The notes beneath the pieces were generated by a model that was given only the letters and a program-made list of their open reading frames with translations, ran no database searches and was not told the origin of the DNA. From Bifidobacterium callitrichidarum (GTDB taxonomy: Bacteria > Actinomycetota > Actinomycetes > Actinomycetales > Bifidobacteriaceae): DNA of 64,000 bases. The stretch spans positions 115,738-179,737 of the forward strand of contig NZ_QFFM01000002.1 in assembly GCF_003129905.1 (NCBI RefSeq), written 5' to 3'. Below, in pieces: positions 1 to 8,253 of the stretch. A program made the translations under genes and the position numbers. How positions within the stretch are numbered: position 1 is the stretch's first letter; the number at the start of each line of letters is the position of its first letter.

Positions 1-123
1 TCGTGGACGTGCAACCGACGTTCTGCGCGGTCGGTTGTTGCGTCAGCTCTAAAATCTGGGATCGAAAGTTACCCGGTTTCTTGATTTGATACATCTTTTA
101 TTAAATAACATGCAGTATATTAG

Positions 124-139
124 TTATTATCTGTAATAA
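124..139. promoter_or_regulatory. Inverted repeat upstream of hipBA, candidate HipB operator
   Basis: TTATTA and TAATAA arms are separated by 4 bases, about 35 bp before the hipB start and inside an unusually AT-rich stretch (about 85-175). HipB-type antitoxins usually autorepress through short inverted repeats near their promoter. That this is the operator is inferred from position only. Confidence 0.35.
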
Positions 140-171
140 GGAATAATTTACTGTATATAGAAGAACTCGCA

Positions 172-465
172 ATGAAATACACCCCCACTGCAGTAAAACG
201 CGACTTGAGAATCTTGGGAGAGCGCTTTTCCCAGCAACGTCGTCTGCTGTCGCTGACCGTCACCGACGTGGCGCAGCGTGCCGGAGTCAGCCCGACCACG
301 GTATCGAATCTCGAGCAAGGGAAAGCGGTGCGTACCGACTCGTTGCTCAGCATTGCCCGCGTATTGCAGATGGCGGATGCGCTGGTTGCTTCATGCGACC
401 CGTATTCGACAGATCTTGGCCGTCTCAGAGCGAACGAACAATTGCCCAAACGCGTGAGAAGGTGA
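172..465 (+). CDS. hipB: HipB-like XRE-family antitoxin
   Basis: This is a 97-residue helix-turn-helix protein. The XRE/Cro fold spans about residues 17-71, with a recognition-helix region reading AGVSPTTVSNLEQGK. The hipA-like gene starts 6 bp after its stop, which is the classical antitoxin-first hipBA order. In this family HipB neutralises the HipA kinase and represses its own operon; a 6-bp inverted repeat lies just upstream. The upstream region is far more AT-rich than the neighbouring genes, which could point to horizontal transfer. A plain XRE regulator is the alternative, but pairing with hipA makes the antitoxin role the best call. Confidence 0.85.
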   Translation: MKYTPTAVKRDLRILGERFSQQRRLLSLTVTDVAQRAGVSPTTVSNLEQGKAVRTDSLLSIARVLQMADALVASCDPYSTDLGRLRANEQLPKRVRR

Positions 466-471
466 TGCGCC

Positions 472-1692
472 ATGCCAGCACAAACCATTGAGGCCAAGGT
501 TCTGACCACACTTGCGACCGGGACGGAAGTCACGGCCGGCACGTTGTACGCCGCCGGCGACGACCTATCGTTTCGATATGACGCGGATTACGCCGTCGCG
601 CCACATTCCTTCGATATGTTCCCGTCACTGCCACGCTCGCTGGCTCCATTCTTCTTCGCCGGTCTAGGTCCGTTTTCGGATTGCGCTCCCGACCGCTGGG
701 GACGCAAAATCTTCGCCCGCAGCCTGAAACGAACTCGGGTCAGCGAATCGGAATACCTATTCGGTGTCAATGACCTTACCCGGCAAGGAGCGGTCCGTTT
801 CATCGTCGACGGCAAACCGGTTGCGGGAAACGAAGGCGTCCCCGTACTGGCCAATCTGCCGGAACTGCTGAACACCGCCGATGCGGTGGAGCAGAACCGT
901 GAGGTGAGCGACATTTCGCTACGCAGACTGTATCGTGCGACCGGCTCGTTGGGCGGCGCCAGGCCGAAAGCCTCGGTATTTGATCGACAATCGCTGTGGC
1001 TGGCCAAGTTCCCTAAACCTAACGGCGACGATTGGGACGTCATCGGCTGGGAGGCAGTCACTCTGGAACTTGCGCGCATGATTGGCATACAGGTACCGGA
1101 ACATCGCACTCTCACGGTGAACGATATTGAAGGAAGATCCAGAACCGTGCTGCTCACCAAACGATTCGACCGTGAGTCCGCATCGTCAGTGGATAGTATG
1201 ACGAGAACGCCATATATGTCTGCGATGACCGCATTAGAAGCGGCTGATGGCGACGGCGGCGATTGGCTTGATCTGGCGGAATTCACTCGGCGAGCGGGCG
1301 GCGACACCATGGAATTATGGCATCGAGCCATGTTCGGCGCGGCAATCGGCAATCTGGACGATCATCTGCGTAATCACGGCTATTTACGTCGCGGCAATGC
1401 CTGGGAGTTGGCTCCGGCTTTCGATATGAATCCTGAACCATATGACGCAAAGGTAATGGACACGCATCAGATTGCGCTGTTCGGTGACGCCGAGGTCACT
1501 ATGGACAAATTACGTTCCGACGATTGCCTCAGTCTGTTCGGAGTAAGCCGTAGACACGCTGAGCAATGGTCCGTGACACTGCGTTCGGTACTGTCGCAAG
1601 CGATATCGCGCGCCGCCATGCGTCATATCGATGCGCATTCCATCAACATGATGAACGGCCGGTTCGTTTCTGCAGTTGCGTCATTGCAATGA
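472..1692 (+). CDS. hipA: HipA-like serine/threonine kinase toxin
   Basis: This 406-residue protein has the HipA kinase layout. An N-terminal subdomain is followed by the glycine-rich loop GSLGGARPKA (158-167), a KRFDR segment near 240, the catalytic loop NLDDHLRNHG (294-303) and a metal-binding AFDMNP motif (316-321). HipA kinases phosphorylate targets such as glutamyl-tRNA synthetase and cause growth arrest; the target here cannot be read from sequence. Length is close to the usual 400-440 residues and the catalytic Asp and Asn are present, so the kinase looks intact. It sits 6 bp behind hipB. Its stop codon overlaps the end of a kinase relic on the other strand. Confidence 0.88.
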   Translation: MPAQTIEAKVLTTLATGTEVTAGTLYAAGDDLSFRYDADYAVAPHSFDMFPSLPRSLAPFFFAGLGPFSDCAPDRWGRKIFARSLKRTRVSESEYLFGVNDLTRQGAVRFIVDGKPVAGNEGVPVLANLPELLNTADAVEQNREVSDISLRRLYRATGSLGGARPKASVFDRQSLWLAKFPKPNGDDWDVIGWEAVTLELARMIGIQVPEHRTLTVNDIEGRSRTVLLTKRFDRESASSVDSMTRTPYMSAMTALEAADGDGGDWLDLAEFTRRAGGDTMELWHRAMFGAAIGNLDDHLRNHGYLRRGNAWELAPAFDMNPEPYDAKVMDTHQIALFGDAEVTMDKLRSDDCLSLFGVSRRHAEQWSVTLRSVLSQAISRAAMRHIDAHSINMMNGRFVSAVASLQ

Positions 1693-1880
1693 CGATGCGG
1701 CCAGTTGCTTGTGCAACGGCAGGTGGGCTGACAGGGTCCACGTGGTGCCATGTTCGGTATGGTCGAGTGTGCCGCCGAGATGGTGGTTTCGTCAGTCAGA
1801 TCGGTATCATCATTGGCATTGACGACCGGCGGCCGACTCCCGTCGAGAATACCGAGTATACGTCACTCTCCGCAAGCGGT
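1681..1880 (-). pseudogene. Relic of a DesK/NarX-like histidine kinase 3' end
   Basis: On the minus strand, positions 1791-1681 translate to a short ATPase-domain tail (LGGTLDHTEHGTTWTLSAHLPL, written here in part) ending in a stop at 1681-1683. A second frame just upstream (about 1856-1790) reads LGILDGSRPPVVNANDD, which resembles the linker after the H-box of the kinase at 23410-24738 (INMLDGNDDDTDT). The two pieces lie in different frames and the domain between them is missing, so the gene has suffered a deletion plus frameshift. No response regulator remains beside it. The identification rests on similarity to the kinases in this window and is moderately secure. Confidence 0.5.
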
Positions 1881-1910
1881 GAGCATGACGATTCCTCTCG
1901 TCGTCCCGCA

Positions 1911-2618
1911 TCAGAACAGACTAGGCGTTGGGACTTGCAGTAACGGCCGGGTCAGCGTAGAACCACCATCCTCTAGACCGAACGCGGGGACCTCATGGAA
2001 AGATAGCTTGCGGGACAATTCGGTGCCGTCCAACTGTATGTTCGTCATCAATGCCACACCGTCGACTGAACGATTGAGCCATACGCCGGCCATGTCGTGT
2101 GGTACGAGCAGCGGCATGCGGTCATGGACTGTGGCCGGGCCATCCACGGCCTTGCAGGTGAGAATTGTCGCGGTCAGCAGCCACGGTGTCAGGCCTTGCG
2201 ATTGCGGAGCACGCCACCACGAGAATAGGCCGGCCAACAACAGTGTGGCGTCGTTCGGTGCGTGAAAATAGTACGGTCTGCGGCCGTGGAATTCGTAGTA
2301 CCCGGAAGCGGGAATGATCGCGCGCATGGATTTGGCCGAGTCGGCGAACGTGGGTTTGACGCACGCGGATTCGATGCGCGCGTTGTATGTGGGATACGAC
2401 AGGTCTTTGGTGGTGCTCCACGCCGGAAGCAGCGACCAGTATGCACCGGCCAGATGACGCCGGCCGTTCTCTCCCTGCGCCACGATGCCGATGGTCTGTT
2501 TGGGCTGGAAATTGTACGACGGCTGCGGAAGCGTGGCAGAATCCGTCTGGTCTTGCTCCACGTCGAATTGCTCCGCGATTGTATCCCAATCCAAATCAGC
2601 GGCAAAGCACCTGCACAT
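1911..2618 (-). CDS. SRAP-domain (HMCES/YedK-like) DNA-protein crosslink protein
   Basis: The 235-residue SRAP protein forms protective thiazolidine crosslinks with abasic sites in single-stranded DNA. The start is set at Met 2618 because SRAP proteins need Cys as residue 2 after Met removal, and the sequence here begins MCRCF. The other active-site residues are visible in register: Asn79 (PTYNA), Glu109 (SGYYEF) and His165 (VHDRMP), matching YedK Cys2/Asn75/Glu105/His160. The gene lies 87 bp downstream of the DUF2316 gene on the same strand, so they may be cotranscribed. All catalytic residues are present. Confidence 0.9.
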   Translation of the reverse strand: MCRCFAADLDWDTIAEQFDVEQDQTDSATLPQPSYNFQPKQTIGIVAQGENGRRHLAGAYWSLLPAWSTTKDLSYPTYNARIESACVKPTFADSAKSMRAIIPASGYYEFHGRRPYYFHAPNDATLLLAGLFSWWRAPQSQGLTPWLLTATILTCKAVDGPATVHDRMPLLVPHDMAGVWLNRSVDGVALMTNIQLDGTELSRKLSFHEVPAFGLEDGGSTLTRPLLQVPTPSLF

Positions 2619-2705
2619 GGCGTTCAGCGTATCATCTGACGCCCCGCAAGCCGGTTCCACACAGTCGTATCAACCGGAGCGGCACCATGAGTGCGGCAGT
2701 GCAAC

Positions 2706-3005
2706 TCAATCGAGTCGGTTCGCGTCGATGACCCGGTCATCCAGGAACCAATAGTCGTGTGGGTCGCCGCGAAGCGCGCTGAACGGCACCGGCTCCACGC
2801 CAGCTGCGGCGGCCTTGTCGAGCAGATAGCGACGCACGATCCACGGGTACTCCAGGACACCGGACCTTAGCTCGATGATGCGCTCGACGGTCGCGCCGGA
2901 AACCCCGAAATCCGCTCCGATTTGCTCCACGGTCAATCCAAGCAGGGCCATGTTCTCGTGAAACTCACGGATGGTCGCCGCACGCTGTTCGGTCGTCAAA
3001 GACAT
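2706..3005 (-). CDS. DUF2316 family protein
   Basis: This 99-residue protein has the DUF2316 hallmark N-terminus (MSLTTEQRAATIREF) followed by a helix-turn-helix-like segment (about 25-48: LTVEQIGADFGVSGATVERI). The family is of unknown function, is common in actinobacteria and lactic acid bacteria, and is probably DNA-binding. A clear RBS (GGGGGAG) precedes the ATG by 6-7 bases. It is followed on the same strand by the SRAP gene. Function beyond likely DNA binding cannot be stated. Confidence 0.85.
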   Translation of the reverse strand: MSLTTEQRAATIREFHENMALLGLTVEQIGADFGVSGATVERIIELRSGVLEYPWIVRRYLLDKAAAAGVEPVPFSALRGDPHDYWFLDDRVIDANRLD

Positions 3006-3148
3006 GACGCACTCCCCCTATCAATCAGTGCAAAATCCATGTCCAATTTAGTCCTGAATCACGCTACATGTTGTACATAACGGCCTTTGGGCGCGATTGC
3101 GGGCAGTGCAGTCCGACTGATGTCGAATCCGTCCGGCTACCCGGCTTG

Positions 3149-3607
3149 CTATGCATGTTTGCGGGAATGCCGGTGGGTGATTTCCGCGGTCAGAACGCCA
3201 ATCAGGATGATCACGGCCAACACCCAAGCCACGTATTGCAACAGTCTGACCTGAAACACCATGGCGACGATGAACAAGCAGCCCCATAGGTTGATGCCGA
3301 GAATGGCCAGCAGCTGTTCGCGCAAACGATCAGGCCTGCGCAACCGTTCATCGGACAGCGGATGGGCCGTTTCCCACCTGCGGCAAACGAAACCTCGAAT
3401 CGCATACGCGATGGCCGCCAGCAATGCCAGACCGGCGGGCAGCATGATTGTCCAGAACGGTTTGCCCTGCCCGCCGTACCGGATGACGCCGCATGCGATG
3501 GCCGTGATGGAACACACCGCCAGAGTGAACGCGACGCCGAACGAACTCAGTTGCCGCTCACTGAACGCCATGCAGTGGGAGGTCTTCGAAGCGTTGTTTC
3601 CGTTCAT
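3149..3607 (-). CDS. Four-helix membrane protein (paralogue of 21737-22216)
   Basis: The product is 152 residues with four predicted membrane spans in two hairpins: about 23-44 and 52-72, then about 100-117 and 122-143. The ATG at 3607 is chosen over 3613 because AGGCGG then lies 6 bases upstream, as in its paralogue. The same topology and short motifs (CGVIRYG; QVRLLQYVAWVLA) occur in the protein at 21737-22216 (CGLIRYG; DIQPLRYLAWGLA). A copy of the 20-bp operator lies about 77 bp upstream (3684-3703). Its role is unknown. The association with SdpI-like proteins and exporters suggests envelope defence or immunity, which is inference. Confidence 0.7.
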   Translation of the reverse strand: MNGNNASKTSHCMAFSERQLSSFGVAFTLAVCSITAIACGVIRYGGQGKPFWTIMLPAGLALLAAIAYAIRGFVCRRWETAHPLSDERLRRPDRLREQLLAILGINLWGCLFIVAMVFQVRLLQYVAWVLAVIILIGVLTAEITHRHSRKHA

Positions 3608-3683
3608 GATCATCCGCCTCTTTCATCGCGGCACGCATACGTCATTACTATCATGACACGCTGCATTCAGCTCGGGAACTTGG

Positions 3684-3703
3684 TGTCAAGCGATTGCATG
3701 ACA
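3684..3703 (-). promoter_or_regulatory. 20-bp palindromic operator, site f
   Basis: In gene sense the site reads TGTCATGCAATCGCTTGACA, one mismatch from the window consensus. It lies upstream of the membrane-protein gene starting at 3607. Any -10 element is weaker and less well spaced than at the other sites; a GATAGT hexamer is centred near 3648. Confidence 0.7.
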
Positions 3704-3855
3704 GTGCTGAGAAACCACATCTTTAGAGGGTTGGTTATCGGCAATAGGCGATTGGTTGCATACGCATTATGCGATGATACTGGTTTGTGTCCAGTAGACG
3801 GATATGACTCCAAGAACCACGCCTGTGGCATCCCTTATTCATGGACTCTGTCCCA

Positions 3856-3893
3856 ATTGTCATTTCAGAGCATGTGAGTGGCGACGTAAGGAG
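3856..3893. repeat. 38-bp imperfect repeat, copy 1
   Basis: This segment matches 13637-13674 at 31 of 38 positions, including an identical 13-base GGCGACGTAAGG-type core. It lies in the 332-bp gene-free interval between 3607 and 3940, which otherwise holds only operator site f. It does not read as part of a recognisable gene and its origin is unknown. Confidence 0.5.
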
Positions 3894-3939
3894 TTCACAC
3901 GAATGTCGACAATGGAGAACCGCCGTCGGTAGCCCTACA

Positions 3940-4428
3940 TCAGTAGCTGATCATTTCGAGTTCCAGCCCCATGTCTTCGGTTTGGGTGCGGCCGGTCTCA
4001 TGGAAGCCGACATGCCGGTAGAAGCCCTGCGCGTTGTCGTTGAACCCGGCGACCCACAACGCGAGCCGGTTATTGCCGATCGCCTGTTTGCCTGCCTCGA
4101 CGAGCATGCGGCCGACGCCCCGCCTATGCCGGTCGGTCAACACGTATAGCGAGGCCAGTTCCGCCGCCTCGGGACGGTCAATCGGCGGACGCGGCGTACG
4201 CAATAGTTCCGCGAACCCGATCACATGATCGTCGTCAAGTGCCACCAGCACGACCTGATCGGGGTCCTTGGCGTGGGCTTCGGTGAGTTTCAGCGCGAAT
4301 TGCGGGGTGATGGCGTCCACGATTTCCTGCGGGATATGCCCCTGGTTGAGTTCTCGCCATGTCTGGGACTGCACCTGCGCCTTCTCCTCGAACCATCGAG
4401 GTTCGATCGGAGCAATACTAATCGTCAT
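3940..4428 (-). CDS. GNAT-family N-acetyltransferase
   Basis: This is a 162-residue GNAT fold. The acetyl-CoA pyrophosphate-binding loop reads HRRGVGRMLVEAG (about 100-112), and the beta-4 strand AELASLYVLTDR precedes it. The C-terminal part contains NDNAQGFYRHVGF, the usual alpha-4/beta-6 signature. The RBS GGAAGG lies 6 bases before the ATG. It is the last gene of a likely operon 5189-3940 (114-residue membrane protein, SdpI-like protein, GNAT; gaps of 14 and 24 bp) headed by operator site a. The substrate is unknown. In this context it could modify a small molecule or peptide, but that is speculation. Confidence 0.85.
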   Translation of the reverse strand: MTISIAPIEPRWFEEKAQVQSQTWRELNQGHIPQEIVDAITPQFALKLTEAHAKDPDQVVLVALDDDHVIGFAELLRTPRPPIDRPEAAELASLYVLTDRHRRGVGRMLVEAGKQAIGNNRLALWVAGFNDNAQGFYRHVGFHETGRTQTEDMGLELEMISY

Positions 4429-4452
4429 GTCTATCCTTCCTTCCGACTATCT

Positions 4453-4830
4453 TCATATGTTCGATTCCAGGTAATGCCTTTTTGCGTCGCGATTCGCGAT
4501 GGTCCCGCATGCGATAAGCCAAGCGACGAGCAGGACGGCAAGAGCGAGGAGTATCCACCACCAGATCATGTTCATGGTATTGATGTCGCGAGCCGCGATC
4601 ATGCCAACCAGCACGTCCACCGGCATCAGAGCAACCAGAACGCCACTGCCGAGGAACACGAACGCATACTTCCGGTGTATGTATTCCCAAGTCCCATCCG
4701 AGGCGATGGTCCAACGGGTCTTGATACCGATTTGGTAATTCCGCTCCAGTTGACCGTTCTTCGCGAACCCGTACATGGAGAAACACCACCGGGCTATCAG
4801 CAGGAAAAGCACAATCAGACAAAGAAGCAT
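4453..4830 (-). CDS. SdpI-family membrane protein, copy 1
   Basis: The 125-residue protein carries the SdpI-type signature: N-terminal helix, then KNGQLERNYQIGIKTRWT and SDGTWEYIHRKYAF (about 25-57), then two more helices (about 60-80 and 87-107). In Bacillus SdpI is the immunity protein against the SdpC toxin and also senses it; family members elsewhere are poorly characterised. A second copy of identical length and about 80 percent identity by eye lies at 21285-21662. Both starts are preceded by AAAGGATTC. It lies between a small membrane protein and a GNAT gene in an operon headed by operator site a. An immunity-like role is a family-based inference. Confidence 0.82.
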   Translation of the reverse strand: MLLCLIVLFLLIARWCFSMYGFAKNGQLERNYQIGIKTRWTIASDGTWEYIHRKYAFVFLGSGVLVALMPVDVLVGMIAARDINTMNMIWWWILLALAVLLVAWLIACGTIANRDAKRHYLESNI

Positions 4831-4844
4831 ACCCCCGAATCCTT

Positions 4845-5189
4845 TCAGCTAGTATGTCGTTTAAGGGATGTTTGCACTGCAATGATGCCGAACACGGACT
4901 GTACGCAGAACAGTCCCGTGAGGAATACGAACGTGGCGGGACGATATGTGCGGTAGAAATCAACCATGTCCGGTTGTGCGTATGGCATCGCGATGGTGTA
5001 CACGCAGCCGGCGAGCAGAGCGACGGATAGCGAGCCAATCAGCAGTGTGATGACGGCGAAACGCAGCCGCCGCCGGTCTTCGCACGCATGCGCAAGCCAG
5101 CGAAACGCCAGCGTGACGCAAATGCTGACCAGCAGGTAGCACAGCAGCCCGTACGTGGGCAGCATGTCGATGATGAGTAGCGTGTCCAT
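4845..5189 (-). CDS. Small multi-pass membrane protein
   Basis: A 114-residue hydrophobic protein with about three to four membrane spans and a basic loop (EDRRRLR). The ATG at 5189 is preferred over an upstream ORF start at 5225, because 5225 falls inside the predicted promoter -10 and AGAAG sits before 5189. Its N-terminus (MDTLLIIDMLP) resembles the 35-residue micro-ORF at 29502-29609 (MGYLLSIDMLP), and both follow the same operator. It is the first gene of the operon running to 3940. No known family is recognised. Confidence 0.7.
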   Translation of the reverse strand: MDTLLIIDMLPTYGLLCYLLVSICVTLAFRWLAHACEDRRRLRFAVITLLIGSLSVALLAGCVYTIAMPYAQPDMVDFYRTYRPATFVFLTGLFCVQSVFGIIAVQTSLKRHTS

Positions 5190-5253
5190 TGTTGACTTCT
5201 TTTCTATTTGGTATGGCTCATTCAACCCGTTAGCAAAGGCACAGGCAACGTCA

Positions 5254-5273
5254 TGTCAAGCGATCGCATGACA
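5254..5273 (-). promoter_or_regulatory. 20-bp palindromic operator, site a, with spaced -10
   Basis: In gene sense the site reads TGTCATGCGATCGCTTGACA. It is a near-perfect palindrome identical to site b. A TTGAAT hexamer follows exactly 28 bp downstream (5225-5220), and the first gene starts at 5189. A TTG trinucleotide sits at the -35 position. This is the arrangement expected for an activator bound just upstream of a weak -35. Confidence 0.8.
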
Positions 5274-5287
5274 GCGGCGCAGTTTCT

Positions 5288-5962
5288 TCAGAGGAATGCG
5301 CCGTCTCGCATGGTGAGGGTGGTGTCGCACTGGGCTGCGACTCGTGGGTCGTGTGTGGCGAGGATGAGTGTGGTGCCTTGTTTGCATTGCGCGAGGAGCG
5401 TGGTCATGATGGTGTCGGCGGTGTGCGTGTCGAGTGCGGCTGTGGGTTCGTCGGCGATGATGATGGCTGGGTGCATCACGGTCGCCCTAGCGATGGCGAT
5501 GCGTTGTTGTTCGCCGCCGGACAGTTGCCGGGGCATGCGTCGTGCCTTGCCGGCGAGGCCCACCTGTTCCAGTGCGGCCGTGGCGCGTTGCCTGCGTTCG
5601 GCGCGTCCGATCCTGGGGTTCGCGTATTCCACGGGGATGGCGACGTTGACCCATGCCGGTTCGTCTTCGAGGGATCGCGTAGTCCTGCGGGATGAAGCCG
5701 AACATGCGGTTGCGCCATGCGGAACGGTCCGTGTCGTTTTCCGGTGCCGGGCGTCCCTGCAGGAACAGGGAGCCGGAGGGGGTTTCATGGACAGTCCGAT
5801 CATGCGCAGCAGGGTGGATTTGCCGCATCCGGATGGTCCCATGATGGCTATCGACTCCCCGGCCGAGGCGTGCAGGGATATGTCGTGCACGGCGAGGAGC
5901 TGTGCTTGCCCGTCCGTGTATCGTTTGGTCAGGTGTCGGGCGTCTATGGTCGTCTGTGGCAT
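5288..5962 (-). CDS. ABC transporter ATPase (LolD/MacB type) with two compensating frameshifts
   Basis: The frame encodes 224 residues with Walker A GPSGCGKST, signature LSGGEQQR and Walker B IIIADEPTAALD. Between about 5785 and 5671 the open frame is nonsense, whereas the adjacent frame reads a normal Q-loop region (GSLFLQGRPAPE to FGFIPQDYAI). A one-base loss at a GGGGGTTT tract (5778-5785) and a one-base gain at a GGG tract (5671-5673) explain this and restore the frame. As written, about 38 residues including the Q-loop are scrambled, so the protein is probably inactive unless these are sequencing errors. It is the last gene of an exporter set with the permeases at 5977-8062. Confidence 0.8.
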   Translation of the reverse strand: MPQTTIDARHLTKRYTDGQAQLLAVHDISLHASAGESIAIMGPSGCGKSTLLRMIGLSMKPPPAPCSCRDARHRKTTRTVPHGATACSASSRRTTRSLEDEPAWVNVAIPVEYANPRIGRAERRQRATAALEQVGLAGKARRMPRQLSGGEQQRIAIARATVMHPAIIIADEPTAALDTHTADTIMTTLLAQCKQGTTLILATHDPRVAAQCDTTLTMRDGAFL

Positions 5963-5976
5963 TGCCGGTGCTTCTT

Positions 5977-7047
5977 TCATTGGATGTGTGTGGTTGCGCG
6001 TCGCGCGGCGGTCGTCCAGATCGGGATCGCCATGACGAGGATGATGGCGATCATCGTCCGGGATGCGGTGGCCACCGGTTCGCCTATCAGCTGGAAGCAT
6101 GCCAGCGTCGCGGCGGCGGGCAGCAGCATGCTGAGGATGAGTCCGGCGACGCGGATCGTCTCGTCTGCGGCGGTGGCGCCGTAGAGCCGGCGGACGAGCA
6201 TCGACGGCCGTTCCCTTGCGAGGCTCACGGACAATGTCCGGATGATCACGATGACGGTGAGTGCGAGGAAGGCGGACAGTCCGAGCAGGTACATCAGCGC
6301 GCGTACGATGAGGTCCCTGTCCCGTTGGGGCTGTTCCGTGTTCAATCGGTGCGGCACGAGTATCAGGCCGGCGTCGCGGCTTCCCGTGATGAATTCGTCG
6401 AGCTGGGTTCGGGATGGGTCGAACATGACCGTTTTGGTCACCGCCTCTTCGAGTTCGATGTCGTTGAGCCGGTTCAGCGAACTTGGGTCGAGCCGGATGA
6501 CGAGATACCGGTCCAGGTTGATGCCGGCGGTGTTCGGGTCGAATATGGCCGCCGAGGCCGGCAGCGTGCCGGACACCTTGACGTCGGTGCCGGCGATATG
6601 CACGCTGTCGGGCGCCTGCGACCGGTCCACCCGGTAGCCGATGGACGCGCAGGGCGCGTGGGAGCACAAGCCCAGCCGGGGGAACACGTCGTCGACGTTG
6701 CCCATCAGGACGATGGCCGGTATGCCGTTGGCGAACCCGGGATCGTCGATCTCGATGTTGTTGATGATCGCGGTGTACGCCCTGCCCTGTTCCAGCATGT
6801 CCTGCAGGCCATCCGCGACCTTGGGGTCCGTCTTGCTCGGGGACTGCAGGAGGTACTGCGGGGAGAACGTGACCGCGTCGGCGGCCCGCAGACGGGCCTC
6901 GCCGCCGATCACGCTGGACTCGGTCAGCACGTCGCTGAGCGTCATCGTGAACACGCTTCCCGCGAAGACGACGAGCAGCGTGATGCCGAGGATCGATCCC
7001 CATCGCCTCAATCCCATGCGGATGCCGGTCATCAGTTCATGGATCAT
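5977..7047 (-). CDS. FtsX-like ABC transporter permease
   Basis: A 356-residue permease with an N-terminal membrane span (about 17-39), a large extracytoplasmic domain (about 40-235) and three C-terminal spans (about 240-350). The segment SLARERPSMLVRRLYGATAADE is the coupling-helix region typical of FtsX/MacB permeases. Its ATG overlaps the stop of the upstream permease (ATGA), and the ATPase gene follows 14 bp later. Substrates of this type include lipoproteins and antimicrobial peptides; which applies here is unknown. Confidence 0.82.
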   Translation of the reverse strand: MIHELMTGIRMGLRRWGSILGITLLVVFAGSVFTMTLSDVLTESSVIGGEARLRAADAVTFSPQYLLQSPSKTDPKVADGLQDMLEQGRAYTAIINNIEIDDPGFANGIPAIVLMGNVDDVFPRLGLCSHAPCASIGYRVDRSQAPDSVHIAGTDVKVSGTLPASAAIFDPNTAGINLDRYLVIRLDPSSLNRLNDIELEEAVTKTVMFDPSRTQLDEFITGSRDAGLILVPHRLNTEQPQRDRDLIVRALMYLLGLSAFLALTVIVIIRTLSVSLARERPSMLVRRLYGATAADETIRVAGLILSMLLPAAATLACFQLIGEPVATASRTMIAIILVMAIPIWTTAARRATTHIQ

Positions 7048-8062
7048 CGTTCCACCTCGTCATTCGATCGTATGCCGAGCCATTCGGCCAGGCCCGTCAC
7101 GAGCACCGTCAGGACCATGCCGCCAATGAAGGCCGCAGCGAACGCGACGGCCGGGCCGATGCCGGTCCTGCCCGACACCACGGTGATGAGGACGGCGCTC
7201 AACGCGGTTCCCGCCAGCACGCCAATCACGATCGGGACAACGGCCTCGCGCACCCGGCCCGCCCACACCTGTCTTCCGGTGGCGCCGAACAGTCGCCTGA
7301 CGTGCAGGTCGGCCTTCCTCGCCGTCTCTATCGTCGTCACGCACACGCAGGCGCAGACCAACGCCAGTATGAGGAACAACAAAGTGATGCCCACGAAGGA
7401 ATCCCCGGCGAGGGACGACCACAACGACTGCGCCTGCGGCCGGGTCACGTCCATGCCGCAGCGCGCGAACAGATCTGAGATCTCCCGGAGCCGCTGCGGG
7501 TCGCTCGTGTTCACGTACACGCTGCCGGGAAACAAGGGAACCGCCCCCAACGGGAGCACGTACTGCAGGTTGCCACCCACGTTCACCCCGGAACCTCGAC
7601 GATACCGCCGATCGAGAACCCCTTGGGCAGCAGCGGGGCATCCCCATGCTCGCGCCATTGGCCGGCCGAGAACGACGACTCGATCACACAGGCCATGCGA
7701 CTGTCCGCGTCCTGGCATCCGCGCGGAAGCGCATCGGCCCAACCGATGGAGGACCCCGACGACTGGAACACGATCGCCGGCCAACCGTCCCCCACGGAAC
7801 CCTCCAACAGGGAAATACCGTGACCGGAAAGATACCTGGCCAGATTACGAGTCGCCTCAAGATTCTTCCCGTCGTCGTGCCCGGCATCCGCCGAGGCGGT
7901 CAGCACCAGTTGCGTCCGCGCATCTGACATGCCCCATTGCGAGCCACGCCAATCAAGAACGCTCCAGTACACAGCCCAGGCAAGAAACGAAGACAACACA
8001 CCCAACAGCAGTGACACCACGACAACGGAGACGCGGAACCTATTCGGAGATGACCTGTCCAT
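7044..8062 (-). pseudogene. Second FtsX-like permease, frameshifted
   Basis: The N-terminal part (8062 to about 7585) encodes one membrane span and an extracytoplasmic domain, then hits a stop after EVPG. The next frame continues immediately with VNVGGNLQYVLPLG and the three C-terminal spans to 7044, including RKADLHVRRLFGATGRQV, the coupling-helix motif. One missing base in the CCCC run at 7586-7589 accounts for the break. The gene begins after a strong RBS (TTGGAGG) and lies about 118 bp downstream of operator site b. It may be a real pseudogene or a homopolymer error. Three such indels fall in this one operon. Confidence 0.8.
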
Positions 8063-8179
8063 GTGGTGTCCTCCAACCTTTGCCGGAACATGACAGCCGT
8101 CACACCGATCGATATCGAATCGGCAGATCCGGCCAGCTCAATGCATTACATACCCTCGCGCATCGCATCCGCAACGTCA

Positions 8180-8199
8180 TGTCAAGCGATCGCATGACA
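8180..8199 (-). promoter_or_regulatory. 20-bp palindromic operator, site b
   Basis: The site is identical to site a (TGTCATGCGATCGCTTGACA in gene sense). A TGTAAT hexamer follows 29 bp downstream (8150-8145). It lies in the divergent region between the ABC exporter operon (minus) and the TCS1 response regulator (plus), which is the main argument for linking the motif to TCS1. Confidence 0.8.
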
Positions 8200-8253
8200 G
8201 CGGCGCCGTTTCATGCCGGGAAACCAATGGTCGTCGGCGGTACAGTGGGCTTT

